DNA of 64,000 nt from Littorina saxatilis (taxonomy: Eukaryota; Mollusca; Gastropoda; Littorinimorpha; Littorinidae), in assembly GCF_037325665.1 (NCBI RefSeq), contig NC_090253.1, forward strand, positions 43,519,553 to 43,583,552. The letters run 5' to 3'. Below the pieces are notes generated by a model. It had not been told where the DNA came from, did no database searches, and worked only from the letters and a program-made list of their open reading frames with translations. Both the position numbers and the translations under genes were made by a program. Position 1 is the stretch's first letter. Every line of letters begins with the position of its first letter. Positions 11,302 to 23,200 of the stretch are shown here, in pieces.

Positions 11302-11727
11302 ACGTAGCGAGGCAACACAACGGTTTACACCTTTGCTCAAAAAGTCACGTACGCGTGTATCGTCTCTCTCTATTCTCTCGTGGTAGTGTTTCAACAAAAC
11401 ATATCCCTATAAATTGGCCTCTACCGTTGAACGGATGTTTTATATAATTGAATTTTATTCCACTTCGCTCTTCAAGTTGCTGACTTCCTTGCGGAAGCAC
11501 GCGTCTTCCCTTGCGCAGACGATGGCCGAGAGAGTTTGGCATGTTTCAGAAGTTCTGCCTTGCTTCACCAGCTGCAGTGCCATTATTCGGCTAGAACTGA
11601 AAGCTGCAAATATTGTAATGGCTGGTAAGTATTCACGGTAATTTTGAATTTTAGCGTTGTAAATTCAAACCTAATCACTGATTCAGCTTCATTGCATTAT
11701 ATAATGTATACACTCAACCCGCTGTTA
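11302..11727. other. No recognisable gene
   Basis: Mixed sequence without a convincing exon, repeat end or motif. Confidence 0.45.
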
Positions 11728-11860
11728 GGCCCCCCCCCCAAAAAAAAAAAAGTTGTATGTTTCTGGTCACCCGACCCTACCTGTTTTTTTTCCACCGACC
11801 CTGGACTTTTTTTAATTGCATTTGTAAACAAAAAAAGAAGAAAAAAAGCGTCAAAACGAA
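11728..11860. mobile_element. Left half of a MITE split by a 15.7 kb insertion
   Basis: Starts GGC, a C-run and an A-run, then GTTGTATGTTTCTGGTCA, CCCGACCCTACC and a T-rich block. The 16 bases GTTGTATGTTTCTGGT reappear inverted near 27798-27813. The internal blocks match the two different ends of the MITE at 486-777. The two halves therefore look like one ~360-bp element cut at 11860/27594. Confidence 0.65.
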
Positions 11861-12340
11861 CCCAGCAAACAATTTTACGTTGTATTCACGTTATATTCAC
11901 GTTGGGTTACGTTGGGTTTACGTTGCGTTTCAACGTTTTTTTACGTAGATTTGTATGGACGAAATCACGTGGGAATAACGTTGGAAAACAACGTTGCATT
12001 TTACGTGACACCAACGTGAATGCAACGTGAATTATTGGTGGAAGTGGATTGTTCGTAAAAACATTACGTGAATTTTACGTTGTCACAACGTGAATTTTTG
12101 GTTGTGGTTGTGGTTTGGTTGAAATTGCGTTGCATTTTTACGTAATGTCCACGTGAATGGAACGTAAATTTTAGGTCAAAATTTAGATCAAAAATTACGT
12201 GAATTCTACGTTGACACAACGTAAAAGTTGTGTTTTGGTGCATTTTTCCTGATAAAATTGACGTGAATTACACGTCGACACAACGTGAATTTTTGGTTGT
12301 GGTTGTGATTTGGTTTGATTTCGACGTGAATGCAACGTTG
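11861..12340. mobile_element. ACGTT-rich arm with CCCAGCAAACA end (left)
   Basis: The block starts CCCAGCAAACA and then is packed with degenerate ACGTT/AACGTG words (TTTTACGTTGT, CACAACGTGAATTTT, GCAACGTTG). It is inverted relative to the block at 27015-27593, which ends TGTTTGCTGGG. This is the subterminal layout of a TIR transposon. No transposase is visible nearby. Confidence 0.7.
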
Positions 12341-13468
12341 AGAGTGAATGTAGGTTTTGGTAAATGTATACACGCACACACACCAACTTTCACACTCAGT
12401 CACAGATCATAAGGACTATTACATGTAACACCATAAACTCAAGATACGATCAACAATTTTATTTCATAACAAAAACATGCATATTATGTTGCGGAGAAAC
12501 TAAAAATGCACGCAGCTTTGCAGGGCAACAGCACAGCATATTCAATCGATTTCATTCTTTGTCCTGGTGGTCCTCTTCTCCCAGGCAATCCTCTATGCGC
12601 CTCTTTGATGCTGGTCGCTAAACAAAGCAAAGACAGCACATTGATATTAGTGACACCAAAGCCTCCATAATGTCTGGAGTAGAAATACACATCTTTTCAA
12701 CTTAGGTCACTTTTTAGTAACTTTCCACTGCCTACTATGTCTCTGGCCTACTGCCAACTGAGTGTTGACACAACATGTATTTCTTTTTAATATATGAAAT
12801 GAAGCATTATGTCCCTTCTTCGAGCCTTGTTGTGTCAGATTTAGGCCGCAAGCCAAGACAACAAAAGACTGTGTGCATGTGCCAGTGTGTATTCCTTTCA
12901 TAAGAAATGAAGTATTTCAAACGAAAATTGATCGTTTCAGAACAGTTTGGGGGTATTTTATTTGTATTTGCATCATTAAGACATTTGACCTGGAAGGGAA
13001 ACTGTCTTTAATCTGTGTACAAGAATTAAATGTTTGTAATTGTCCAAACACAAATAACATCCGTTACTGCTATATATATATATATACATATACGAATCAC
13101 ACACACTCACACACAAACTCACACTAGCGCGTCACATTATTCCCACTACTATGAGTTATACAAAACTACAATAAGCGATAAACGTTTCATATGCTGATCA
13201 GGATGCAATGAACTTTGACACGCTCCAATTAAAGCCCATTATAGGGGCCGGTGTCCGTCTCTCTCCTTGAGGATAAAAGGGCTCACAGTCTTTTCAACAT
13301 TGTTATCAAAATCAAAGTCTTTCGGTAACCTGGAAAGCTCCTCGGAGCTAGTACTGTCTCAATTATCCACCGATCGCCGTAGGTCGAAGTTGAAGACTAT
13401 CAAGTGTATGCATGTTGTAGAGGTGGAAGGTGCACAGAAAATGGAAGCAATCATTACAATCAAACTTT
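12341..13468. other. Mostly featureless
   Basis: Apart from the possible exon noted inside it, this stretch holds a TA run with ACACTCACACACAAAC (~13070-13125) and no recognised gene or element end. Confidence 0.4.
12458..12617 (-). other. Possible terminal exon with polyadenylation signal
   Basis: On the minus strand a pyrimidine-rich tract ending TTTGTTTAG is followed by a frame reading RPASKRRIEDCLGEEDHQDK, then E and a stop at 12552-12554. AATAAA lies ~90 bases further on (12463-12458). An acidic, lysine-rich tail before a stop and a polyA signal is what a real last exon looks like, but no homology is recognised. It might belong to the element whose left end lies at 11861, or to a host gene. 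Confidence 0.2.
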
Positions 13469-13892
13469 GTTTCCTGATTCCAAAAACATATAGATATGAT
13501 ATGTTTGGATTAAAAACACGCTCAGAAAGTTAAAACGAAGAGAGGTACAGAAAAGCGTGCTATGCAGCACAGCGAAACCACTACAGCGCTGAACAGGCTC
13601 GTCAGTTTCACTCCGTTATGTTTCACTGGGTATGTGTGCGTAAGGGTGTGTTGATATTGAACTTCAGTTGTTGCTTTGTAAATGTCTATGTATCAGTGTA
13701 TTATGTCTTGCCACACACATGCCAAATTTCCTTGTATTGATGAGGACAATAAAATTTCTTGTTCTTGTTCTTGTTCTTGTTTTGCACAAGCGGCGGACTA
13801 CGGTCATTGTGAAAAAATGCATTGCGTTCAGTTTCATTCTGTGAGTTCGACTGAGCTTGACTAAATGTTGTATTTTCGCCTTACGCGACTTG
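13469..13892 (-). mobile_element. Family A copy 3, truncated and interrupted
   Basis: Only the half distal to the hairpin survives, from TTTCCTGATTCCAAAAACAT to TTCGCCTTACGCGACTTGT. It is interrupted at 13618-13780 by another insert. The microsatellite and CRE-bearing half is missing. Confidence 0.8.
13618..13780 (+). mobile_element. Short retroposon insert with (TTCTTG)n tail
   Basis: The insert separates CACTCCGTT from TTGCACAAG, which are contiguous in other family A copies. It ends GACAATAAAATTTC and then repeats TTGTTC, the tail form of a SINE or a truncated LINE. Head and family are not identified. Confidence 0.55.
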
Positions 13893-15325
13893 TTTTCTAA
13901 CCTTCATCTGTCCGACACGTGCGATCTCACTTTTTCAGTGAGTTATTTTTTCCCTCTAACATCTGGTTGCCAGACTTCCGTCAACCTCTTGTCAAATGTC
14001 ACACTGTGATTCTCACGTATCTGATCGCTTCTTTAAGAGCACTTGACAGTCTCCAGTCAATCACTTCTTTCAGACGGGTCATAAAATTGCCGCAAAGGCT
14101 CCTGATTGCCCCGCTCCTGTACGCTTCGTTGGGAAAAGTCGAAGAGGCTAGCGGAAAACTTTGGGGGGAGGGTCTATGGGGGGGGGGGGGGGAGGGGGAT
14201 CTTAGATTGAGAGGAGACAGAATGCATGGAACGGAACTTTTATGAATCGTTTTGTAGTTTTTGTGTCTGGGGCATGTAAACAAAACAAAAAATGAGCAAA
14301 ATTCTGAGAGAAAAACGGGAGCTTTATCAAAGCAAATTTGTTTTACAGTTGTTGTGATTATTTAACGACAAGAGGAGACACAATACAATTTTTTATACTT
14401 TTGATTTCTAAGAGCTGAAATCAATTACGCAGATATATTATAAGTCTACAAAGCCATGACGGTGCCAAAATAGCATGATAGCATTTTTGAATATTTCACT
14501 AATCAGAGCAGCAGAATTCTAACTTCATTATATAAAATCAATCTAATCAATGAATTTAGTAAGCACTGATCATTAAAAAATCTCACAACTTAAGAACATC
14601 ATACCTCTGCATAAATTACGCTTATGCAGAATGTTTCTTCCGATTAATGCAAACCCTTTTTTTTTTTCGCAGAGCAGGGACCCGGCATTGATACCGTCAC
14701 CTGAAAATCAGTGGCTGTGTTGTAAGACCTACATTTTGTAATTGACAATGACTTGAAAAGGCACGTGTCCTAAGCATATAGGAAAGGTAATACATGTACA
14801 CTCAACGGTGTCTTTTGCACACTGCTATCTGACAAATTATTTAGAGCGGTCATCAGAAGCAGGCGACGATAGTCGATCGAGTGATTTATTACCCACGGGG
14901 GGTTGAGGCTGCAGACAATTAACTGTGAACTGAGAAGGGGTAAGCGGTGGGGGCGGAGGGGGGGGGGGGGGGGTAAAGGGTGGGGTGACAGGCATAAAAT
15001 AATGAAAACTTGTTATGGTCCGACTTTGGGTTTGGTGTGTGTTGGCTACGCTGATGTCTCAAGTAAGAGCGACGACGACGACAACAAAATGTTGGAACCA
15101 AATTGAAATCATTGCAAACAAGACACCAGCAAATGTCGGACACCTACATGGTGGTTTTCAAGTTCCTCATTTTGTTACATCCCCCATACAAAACACTTTA
15201 CCTATTGATCTTGTTATTTGGTTAGTTAATTTGAAATTAATGTTAAAGTTCCTAATTTGTTATCTAAATTTCGCCATAACGCATTTATTAACTCATTCAT
15301 TTATGAACTTATTTATGTATCATTT
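13893..15325. other. No recognisable gene
   Basis: Holds two long G-runs (~14178-14192 and ~14957-14973, purine-rich around them) that could form quadruplexes. No exon or element end is supported. Confidence 0.45.
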
Positions 15326-15388
15326 TTCCGTCGCGATATAACCTTGAATGGTTGAAAACGACGTTAAACACCAAATAAAGAAAGAAAG
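15326..15388 (+). mobile_element. SINE 3' tail, 5'-truncated
   Basis: CCGTCGCGATATAACC, then GGTTGAAAACGACGTTAAAC and ACCAAATAAAGAAAGAAAG. This matches the last ~60 bases of the full SINE at 37909-38287. The upstream bases do not match, so this is a truncated copy. Confidence 0.75.
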
Positions 15389-16009
15389 ATGTATCATTTC
15401 CCTATTCGTCTATTTGTTTATTTTTTTTATTTCAGTTATTTCGGCATGTAGGTATTTCGGTTGTAGCGGCAATTCAGTTATAATAAAACAAATTCACCCA
15501 TTATTAGAAATGGGAAAACAAATTGGAATGTCGGGTGCACATTCCAAGTTGATCCCTTTTTTAACTAAAAATAGCTCGCGTTATTACTAAAAATGCTCTT
15601 GTACACGCTTATAAAATATAAAGCCCACATGTTAAAATACCTTGACAACTACAAAGTGGGAAATTACAACGACGGTCAACAGTCAGAGTTATATATTGCT
15701 TGCAAGCCTGTCCGCCCTGTATCCAAGATATCCCCCATGCACTGGCATGGTCCTAAGATGACACACTTATTACTCAACAGTAAATTCCAGTAAGCCTTTA
15801 GTCGGACTCTGTCATTTGTATGTTTGTGAATGTCACAGAAAAAACCCACAACTCCCAAGATCACAGAAGCATGATTAACCATTCAGTCAATTCAAGGGAA
15901 TGCACGCTGAAAACGTCCGCTTTCATTTCACCTAAGAGGGGGAGGAAGGTGTTTTGTTAATTTTCTTTTGCTGGTACTCGCACGTGTTCAAAGTGTGTGG
16001 GAAAAAGAT
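15389..16009. other. No recognisable gene
   Basis: AT-rich; nothing recognised. Confidence 0.45.
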
Positions 16010-16798
16010 CAAGTCGCGTAAGGCGAAATTACTACATTTAGTCAAGCTGTGGAACTCACAAAATGAAACTGAACGCACTGCATTTTTTCCCAATGACCGT
16101 AGTCCGCCGCTCGTACAAAGGGCGGTGAAATTAACGACCCTGTTTAGCGCGGAAGTGGTTGCGCTCTGTTGCATATAGCACGCTTTTCTGTACCTCTCTT
16201 CGTTTTAACTTTCTGAGCGTATTTTTAATCCAAACATATCATATCTACATGTATATGTTTTTGGAATCAGGAATCGACAGGGAATAAGATGAAATTGTTT
16301 TTAGATCGATTTCGGAAAATTAATTTTAATCATAATTTTTATATTTTTAATGTTTAGAGCTTGTTTGTAATCCAAATATAACATATGTATACGTTTTTGG
16401 AATCAGAAAATGACGAAAAATAAGATGAAATTGTTTTTGGATCGTTTGATAAAAAAATAATTTTAATTACAAGTTTCCGATTTTTAATGACCAAAGTCAT
16501 CAATTAGTTGTTAAGCCATCAAGCTGAAATGCAATACCAAAGTCCGGCCTTTGTCGAAGATTGCTTTGCCAAAATTTCAATCAATTTGATTGAAAAATGA
16601 GGGTGTGACAGTGCCGCCTCAACGTTTACAAAAAGCCGGATATGACGTCATCAAAGGTATTTATTGAAAAAATGAAAAAAAACTTCCGAGGATATCATTC
16701 CCAGGAACTCTCATGTAAAATTTCATAAAGATCGGAGTCCAGTAGTTTAGTCTGAATCGCTCTACACACACACACACGCACAGACACAGACACACACA

Positions 16799-16869
<71 letters not shown>

Positions 16870-16944
16870 ACACACACACACCACGACCCTCGTCTCGATT
16901 CCCCCTCTATGTTAAAACATTTAATCAAAACTTGACTAAATGTA
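16010..16944 (+). mobile_element. Family A copy 4, full length
   Basis: Runs from AAGTCGCGTAAGGCG to the hairpin AAAACTTGACTAAATGTAA. It contains TGACGTCA at 16643-16650 and a (CA)n of ~120 bases at 16765-16880. Copy 5 follows after only ~50 bases in the same orientation. Confidence 0.88.
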
Positions 16945-16997
16945 AAAAGGCAAAACAACTCAGGGTTGAAGCAGCCTGCATGCAACTGAGGACAACA

Positions 16998-18019
16998 ACA
17001 AGTCGCGTAAGGCGAAAATACAACATTTAGTCAAGCTCAGTCGAACTCACAGAATGAAACTGAACGCACTGCATTTTTTCACAAAGTCCGCCGCTTGTGC
17101 AAAACGGAGTGAAACTGACGAGCCTGTTCAGCGCTGTACATCGTGGTTTCGCTGTGCTGCAAAGCACGCTTTTCTGTACCTCTCTTCGTTTGGTTTAAAT
17201 TGTTGCATTCAACGTTTGTGCATTATTTACAAATAAAAAACGCATATAGAGTAAACAACAACAAGCATAATGCTTATAGTGGTGTTTACAGTTTTCTAGA
17301 AAAATACAAATAAATGGCGGCTATTGTACAGTTTAAATGAAGAGCAAGCAAACATGAACAAAAACTTGAATGAAAAATGTACATCAAAACAAAAATCCGT
17401 TTAAGAATACATATATTATATTTTTCGTTTTAACTTTGTGAGCGTGTTTTTCATCCAAACATATCATATCTATATGTTTTTTGAATCAGGAACCGACAAG
17501 GAATAAGACAAAATTGTTTTTAAATCGATTTCGGAAATTTGATTTTGATAATAATTTTTATATTTTTAATTTTCAGAGCTTGTTTTTAATCCAAATATAA
17601 CATATTTATATGTTTTTTGAATCAGATAATGACGCAGAATAAGATGGAATTGTTTTTGGAACGTTTGATAAAAAAATAATGTCAATTACAAGTTTCTGAT
17701 TTTTAACGACCAAACTCACTCATTAGTTTTTAAGCCACCGAGCTGAAATGCCATACCGAAGTCCGGCCTTTGTCGAAGATTGCGTGGCCAAAATTTCAAT
17801 CAATTTGATTGAAAAATGAGGGTGTGACAGTGCCGCCTCAACTTGTACAAAAAGCCGGATATAACGTCATCAAAGGTATTAATCGAAAAAATGAAAAATA
17901 AGACCGGGGATATCATTCCCAGGAACTCTCATGTAAAATTTCATAAAGATCGGTCCAGTAGTTTAGTCTGAATCGCTCTACACACACACACGCACAGACA
18001 CACACATACACACACAGAC

Positions 18020-18051
<32 letters not shown>

Positions 18052-18092
18052 CACACGCACACCACGACCCTCGTCTCGATTCCCCCTCTATG
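16998..18092 (+). mobile_element. Family A copy 5, lacking its hairpin end
   Basis: Starts ACAAGTCGCGTAAGGCG and runs through the CA repeat to CCCTCTATG, where the expected hairpin terminus is missing. The CRE position reads ATAACGTCATC, one base off. A 232-bp insert (17192-17423) interrupts it. Confidence 0.85.
17192..17423. mobile_element. Insert in family A copy 5 with 7-bp target duplication
   Basis: Flanked by TTCGTTT at 17185-17191 and 17424-17430, and absent from other family A copies. The interior is AT-rich, begins GGTTTAAATTG and shows no clear inverted ends or tail. Class unknown. Confidence 0.6.
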
Positions 18093-18151
18093 GACATTCT
18101 GTGAGTTCGACAGCTTGACTAAATGTTGTATTTTCGCCTTACGCGACTTGT
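18093..18151 (-). mobile_element. Inverted family A terminus fused to copy 5
   Basis: ACATTCTGTGAGTTCGACAG, CTTGACTAAATGTTGTA, TTCGCCTTACGCGACTTGT. This is the ACAAGTCGCG end in the opposite orientation, joined directly to copy 5 where its hairpin should be. Copy 5 thus has the same terminus, inverted, at both ends. Confidence 0.8.
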
Positions 18152-18984
18152 TTTTTGCTGTATTTTTCTCTTTTTCTTTATTTTGTCTTATATGTCTGTA
18201 ATGAACATTTTAAAATAAAGAGGAAAAACACTACCCACGATCCTCTCAACGAAACAGTACATTAAAAAACCTGCGCACGCGCACACACACACAATCACAA
18301 CTTTTCGAGAAAACATTGGCTGCATTTTTTTTTCACTGGTGAGCGTACCCTAAGAAGAAATCCAACATGTGTTGTCCATATGATTTGCCCGTTCGGTTTT
18401 CTTTTGTTCTCATATGCGAGATGTCTCAAGAGGACCCATTTTGGCAAAGTTTAGAGGGGGGAGGGGGGGACTGAGCATGTCCGTAATTTTATTATCCAAG
18501 TGGACAAGCGATCGACAAAAGCCCGACAAAAGACTGCCAAGTGCCGTAAATGAGTCAGGTAAGATCAAGGTGCGATTTTTGACTTGTACTTCATACCAGT
18601 TTTCCTCGCCTCTTCTCTCCTCAACAAAGGTCTAGCAACAAAGTTTGGGGGGTGTAATCTCATAAGGAGTGGCATAATATCACATGCGAATATGAGGGAA
18701 CGAGACAGAAGAATGAATAAAACAGCCGCTATTACGCTATCTGTGTTGTGGCTGGAAGAAAAAAGAAAAAGAAAGAATACCGTCCAACTAACACGAAGAA
18801 GAATGGGAAAAAATCTTAAATAAAGGGAGAGGTACAAAGGTTGCGATTCATCTCGGCTAGATATTATTCACAATTTTTGTAAACATAGTAAGCCTATACT
18901 CGCATCAGACACATATTTTACATGTATCAGCATCCTACATTTTGTCCGTGTCTGCCTTCTGGCCGGGTTTGCGATTTCTACATA
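18152..18984. other. No recognisable gene
   Basis: Nothing recognised beyond short A/T runs. Confidence 0.45.
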
Positions 18985-19140
18985 TTATATTCATGTGTTC
19001 TTCTCTCTGACAGTGCGGGCTCAACTTTTACAAACGGGACAATATGACATCAAATAACGCTATCAAATATCGGAGAACAGCCACACAAGCAAATGCTCTC
19101 AAGAATATGTAAACCAATGTTCATCAAAATCCGTCAGGTA
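18985..19140 (+). mobile_element. Degenerate family A fragment
   Basis: TGACAGTGCGGGCTCAAC, ACAATATGACATCAAAT and TTCATCAAAATCCGTCAG correspond to the CRE-to-microsatellite part of family A, much diverged. The CRE is lost (TGACATCA). Confidence 0.55.
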
Positions 19141-19555
19141 GCACACACACACACACACACACACACAGTCCGAGTGTGTCATTACTTGAATGGGGTGTAC
19201 ACGTTAAAGATCCCACGATTGACAAAAGGGTCTTTCCTGGCAAAATTGTATTGGCATAGATAAAAATGTCCACCAAAATACCCGTGTGACTTGGAATAAT
19301 AGGCCGTGAAAAGTAGGATATGCGCCGAAATGGCTGCGATCTGCTGGCCGATGTGAATGCGTGATGTATTTTGTAAACAAATTCCATCTCACACGGCATA
19401 GATAAAAATCCCTGCGCCTTGAATATGTGCGCGATATAAATTGCACAAAGTAAAAATACAAAAATAAATAAATAAATCCCTGCGCTTAGAACTGTACCCA
19501 CGGAATACGCGCGATATAAGCCTCATATTGATTGATTGATTTAATCAGTGAATGT
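19141..19555 (-). mobile_element. SINE-like repeats, two joined units
   Basis: After (AC)n comes ACGTTAAAGATCCCACG, CAAAAGGGTCTTTCCTGG, CGAAATGGCTGCGATCTGC, CCATCTCACACGGCATAG and an AATA-rich tail. I remember this as a dispersed molluscan SINE-like sequence. From ~19476 a second unit, CTTAGAACTGTACCCACGG, then AATACGCGCGATATAAGC and (ATTG)n, is the reverse of the element at 52041-52272. Orientation is tentative. Confidence 0.65.
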
Positions 19556-19714
19556 GAAAAGACTATGGGTAGTCGTCTAAGACAGGTTAAAATCAGTCTA
19601 ACGAATGACTACACAAACCTGCATGTGTCAGGTTTTAATTTTTGTTTGTTTGTTCTTTCTTTATTTTGTTTTGTTATTTCGTACGTTCGTTGATAAAATG
19701 CCGTCCCAACCTGC

Positions 19715-19750
<36 letters not shown>

Positions 19751-20278
19751 CACACACCTACACACACACACACACACATTATAATCCCCCCTCCCGAATC
19801 CCCTCCCCCATTCTCCACCCGATAGCTCCTCTTTGTCTCACTCTCTCCTCCTTACAAATAACAATTTGATACGTTCATCTTTAATCCACCCCCCTCCCCG
19901 AATCACCTCCCCATTCTCCACCCGATAGCTCCTCTTTGTCTCGCTCTCTCCCCCGGTGTGACGTTTTCATCTTTCGCCGTGTTGATATTTCGCTTCTCGG
20001 CCTCGTTGATCTAGTATAAACTCTACACTGAACAAAAAAACACCCTTCGATAGTACTGATGAGCGACCTTGTGTACCTTACATTCATGGGGCCAAATTTG
20101 TCCAACCAATTTGTTTTAATTAACTTAGAAATTTGATTCATCCTAAAATGTTTCCTTCTTACTCAAGGGACGTAATTAACCACTCAGTACACGTTTTCGA
20201 AGAATTCGATTTTGGGGTTGAAATCTATTAAATTTTACCACCAATTTTCTTCACATGCAAGAAACTGACATGCTTTTC
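19556..20278. other. Microsatellite and pyrimidine-rich sequence
   Basis: A CA repeat at ~19718-19780, then a duplicated block: CCCCATTCTCCACCCGATAG followed by CTCCTCTTTGTCTC occurs twice ~110 bases apart. No gene. Confidence 0.6.
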
Positions 20279-20288
20279 GTCCTTAAAT

Positions 20289-23200
20289 CTGGGACAGGCT
20301 GATCTTTCTTAACCCAGTGTGGGATTTTCAGTGGGGCGACCACCCCCAACCCAGCGCGTCCCCGGGTGGCGGATAGGGGAACGGTCTTCAGATATGGAGA
20401 TCAGCCGCTTGCGGCCGCGGACCAAACTGGCTCCGGGTGGGATCCCGGAAAATCCTCCCCCCTGTGCTCTCAGGGTAGGACGTACGGGCCATGAGCTAAG
20501 GGTGAGGTAACCCCGACAGAAAACCCCGAATGCTGAAGACGGAGGACCCGGGCCGCACGGCGCATTCTAACAAACCACGGGTACACGCACTTACGCAAAT
20601 GATGACACAATCAACCAGCACAGATGGAAATGGCGCTCGCCCATTGAGGACCCCCCAGGGTGGAGCAGCGTCGGGTCCCATGCCTCAAAGGGACCCAGCC
20701 CCAACTACTGGAGGTCCCTCCCGTCCGTCTTGTCACGCCAGGGGACACCGGAGGAAAGTGACTGGCACCACCACAACCAGGAAGAAACCCAGTCAGCAGC
20801 GACCTTTCCAGGTCATGCACTGGAACGCAGAAAGTATCCTGAACAAGAAGACAGAGTTGGAGCATATCCTGCATGAGAAGAACATCAACATCTGCTGTAT
20901 TCAGGAGACGCACCTGACACCCCAAAAGTCCTTCAAAGTGAGAGGCTACCAATGCCTTAGGTCCGACAGAACAGACCGAAGCAAAGGAGGAATCCTGACC
21001 CTCATCAGGAACAACATCAATGCCTGTTTGATAGAAACGCACATGGAGGACTCCGAATATCAGGTGATTCGAATCCAGACGAAGACATCAGAATTCCATC
21101 TTGTCAACTTCTACTGCCCCAATGATAGACACCTCGCCCTTGACACGATCCCCGCAAAGGCCTCCAACTTCATCGTGGTGGGTGACTTCAACAGTCATTC
21201 ACAGAGTTGGGGATATGACCACCTGGATCGGAGAGGAGAAGAGGTGGAGAACTGGCAGGACGACAAAGGTCTCATCCTTTTGAACAGTCCCTTTGACTGC
21301 CCTACATTCTACTCCAGAAGATGGCACACTACATCAACTCCTGACCTAGCCTTCTGCACGGAAGACATGCACCAGCTAACCAGCAGAGAGGTCGGAGAAC
21401 AGCTAGGTGGAAGTGACCATCGGCCAGTCTTTTTGACCCTGGGCATGGAGTCCTGCACTGAAGCTTCCTTCCCTCGGTGGAACTACAAAAGAGCGAACTG
21501 GTTCCTCTTTAGACACCGCACCAGCGAACTCACCAAAGACATCAGAGTCGAGGGTCGAGACATCAACATGGTGGCGAAGGACTTCAACATGAGCATCCTC
21601 AGAGCAGCGCGTGAGTCCATTCCCAGGGGTGCCAGGAGAGACTATAAGCCCTACTGGAGCAATGAATTGCAGGAACTGGATGATGATCTGGCAGACGCCA
21701 GAAGGGAAGCAGAAGTCAACCCGTCACAAAACAACAACATCCGCCTCCAGGAAGCCAAAGCCAAATTTCTCAAAAAGAAGCTACAGGCAAGACGGAGAAG
21801 CTGGCAAGAGAAAACAAGCTCTCTGAACCTTGAGAAGGATGGCAGAAAGCTCTGGAGGCTCACCAAGCAGTTGAATGATGAGAACACCAGCAGAGGAAAG
21901 ATCGCATTAGAAGAGAACGGGAAGGTGCTAACTGGAAAGCATGCTGCCAACCAATTTGCTGAAAGCTATGCAGCTGAGAGCAACCTCCATGTTAGCCCCG
22001 AGAAACAGAGAGAAGCAAGAAGAGAGAAAAGAGAGAGACCTGCCAGACAGTCGACAGTGGACGCCATGAGTCAACCACTCACACTCCATGAGCTGCACTC
22101 AGCTCTGAAAAAGTCAAAGGCGAAGAAGTCCCCTGGCCCAGACGGCATCACCAACGAGATGCTAACCCACCTTGGTAGTGCAGCAGAGAACAAGCTACTC
22201 GAGGTCTTCAACAGCAGCTGGCAAGAAGGATCGCTACCACAACTCTGGCGAGAAGCGATCATGATCCCCATCTTAAAAAAAGGGAAGGATCCAAAGAAGG
22301 CCACCAGCTATCGCCCAATCAGCCTCACCAGCTGTGTTGTGAAGACCCTGGAGAGAATTGTGAACGAGCGCCTCAGGTGGTACCTGGAATCCAGGAACCT
22401 CCTCGCCCCTGAACAAGCTGGATTCCGACAGTTCCGCAGCACTGAAGATCAGGTCACTTACCTGGCGCAAGAAGTTGAAGATGCCTTTCAGGAACAGAAG
22501 CTGGTCTTCGTCACCTGGATAGATCTTCAGAAGGCCTTTGACAAGGTCTGGAAAGATGGACTCCTTGTAAAACTGCTGAGGAAAGGCGTGTCCAGCAACA
22601 TGTACCAGTGGATTCGCTCTTACCTCTATAACCGCAGGGCAAGAGTTAACGTCGACCAGACCAAAAGCAAGAAGTTCCTCCTTCGTCATGGCGTCCCTCA
22701 GGGCGGAGTCCTCTCCCCCACACTCTTCCTTCTCTTCATCGACGATCTGGTGTCTGAGATGCCCAAGGGGATCAAAGCTGCTCTCTACGCAGACGACCTT
22801 GTGATCTGGTGTAAGGAGGAGCACGCAAGTACTGCCACCTACAGAATGCAGCAAGCGGCAGATAGGCTGAACGCATGGGCAGAAGATTGGTGCGTCTCCA
22901 TCAACAAGGAGAAATCCTCCACCACCCTATTCACACTGTCGCCAAAGCAGAAAGCCGGAACCATTAGGCTTGGTGGAACTCCTCTGAGAGAGGATGAAGA
23001 AGCAACGTACCTTGGTGTCACCTTTGATAGACGGCAGACCTGGAAACCACACATTGCACAGGCAGAGACAAAGGCCCGGCGCAAGCTAGCCATACTCAGG
23101 AAGCTGGCAGGTACCACCTGGGGAGCGAACGAGAAGATACTGAAGACAGTATACCAGGGAACAATCAGACCCCACCTCGAGTACGGCTCCACAGCGTGGT

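Noticed and set aside
14170-14200. G-quadruplex promoter element
   Set aside because: A long G-run is visible, but no gene or transcription start is near. Could also be a repeat remnant.
16765-16880. Long open frames of alternating Cys/Val or His/Thr
   Set aside because: They are translations of (TG)n/(CA)n tracts, here and at 26301, 32070, 39226, 40549, 45630, 48120, 52275, 52770 and 63772, and are not genes.
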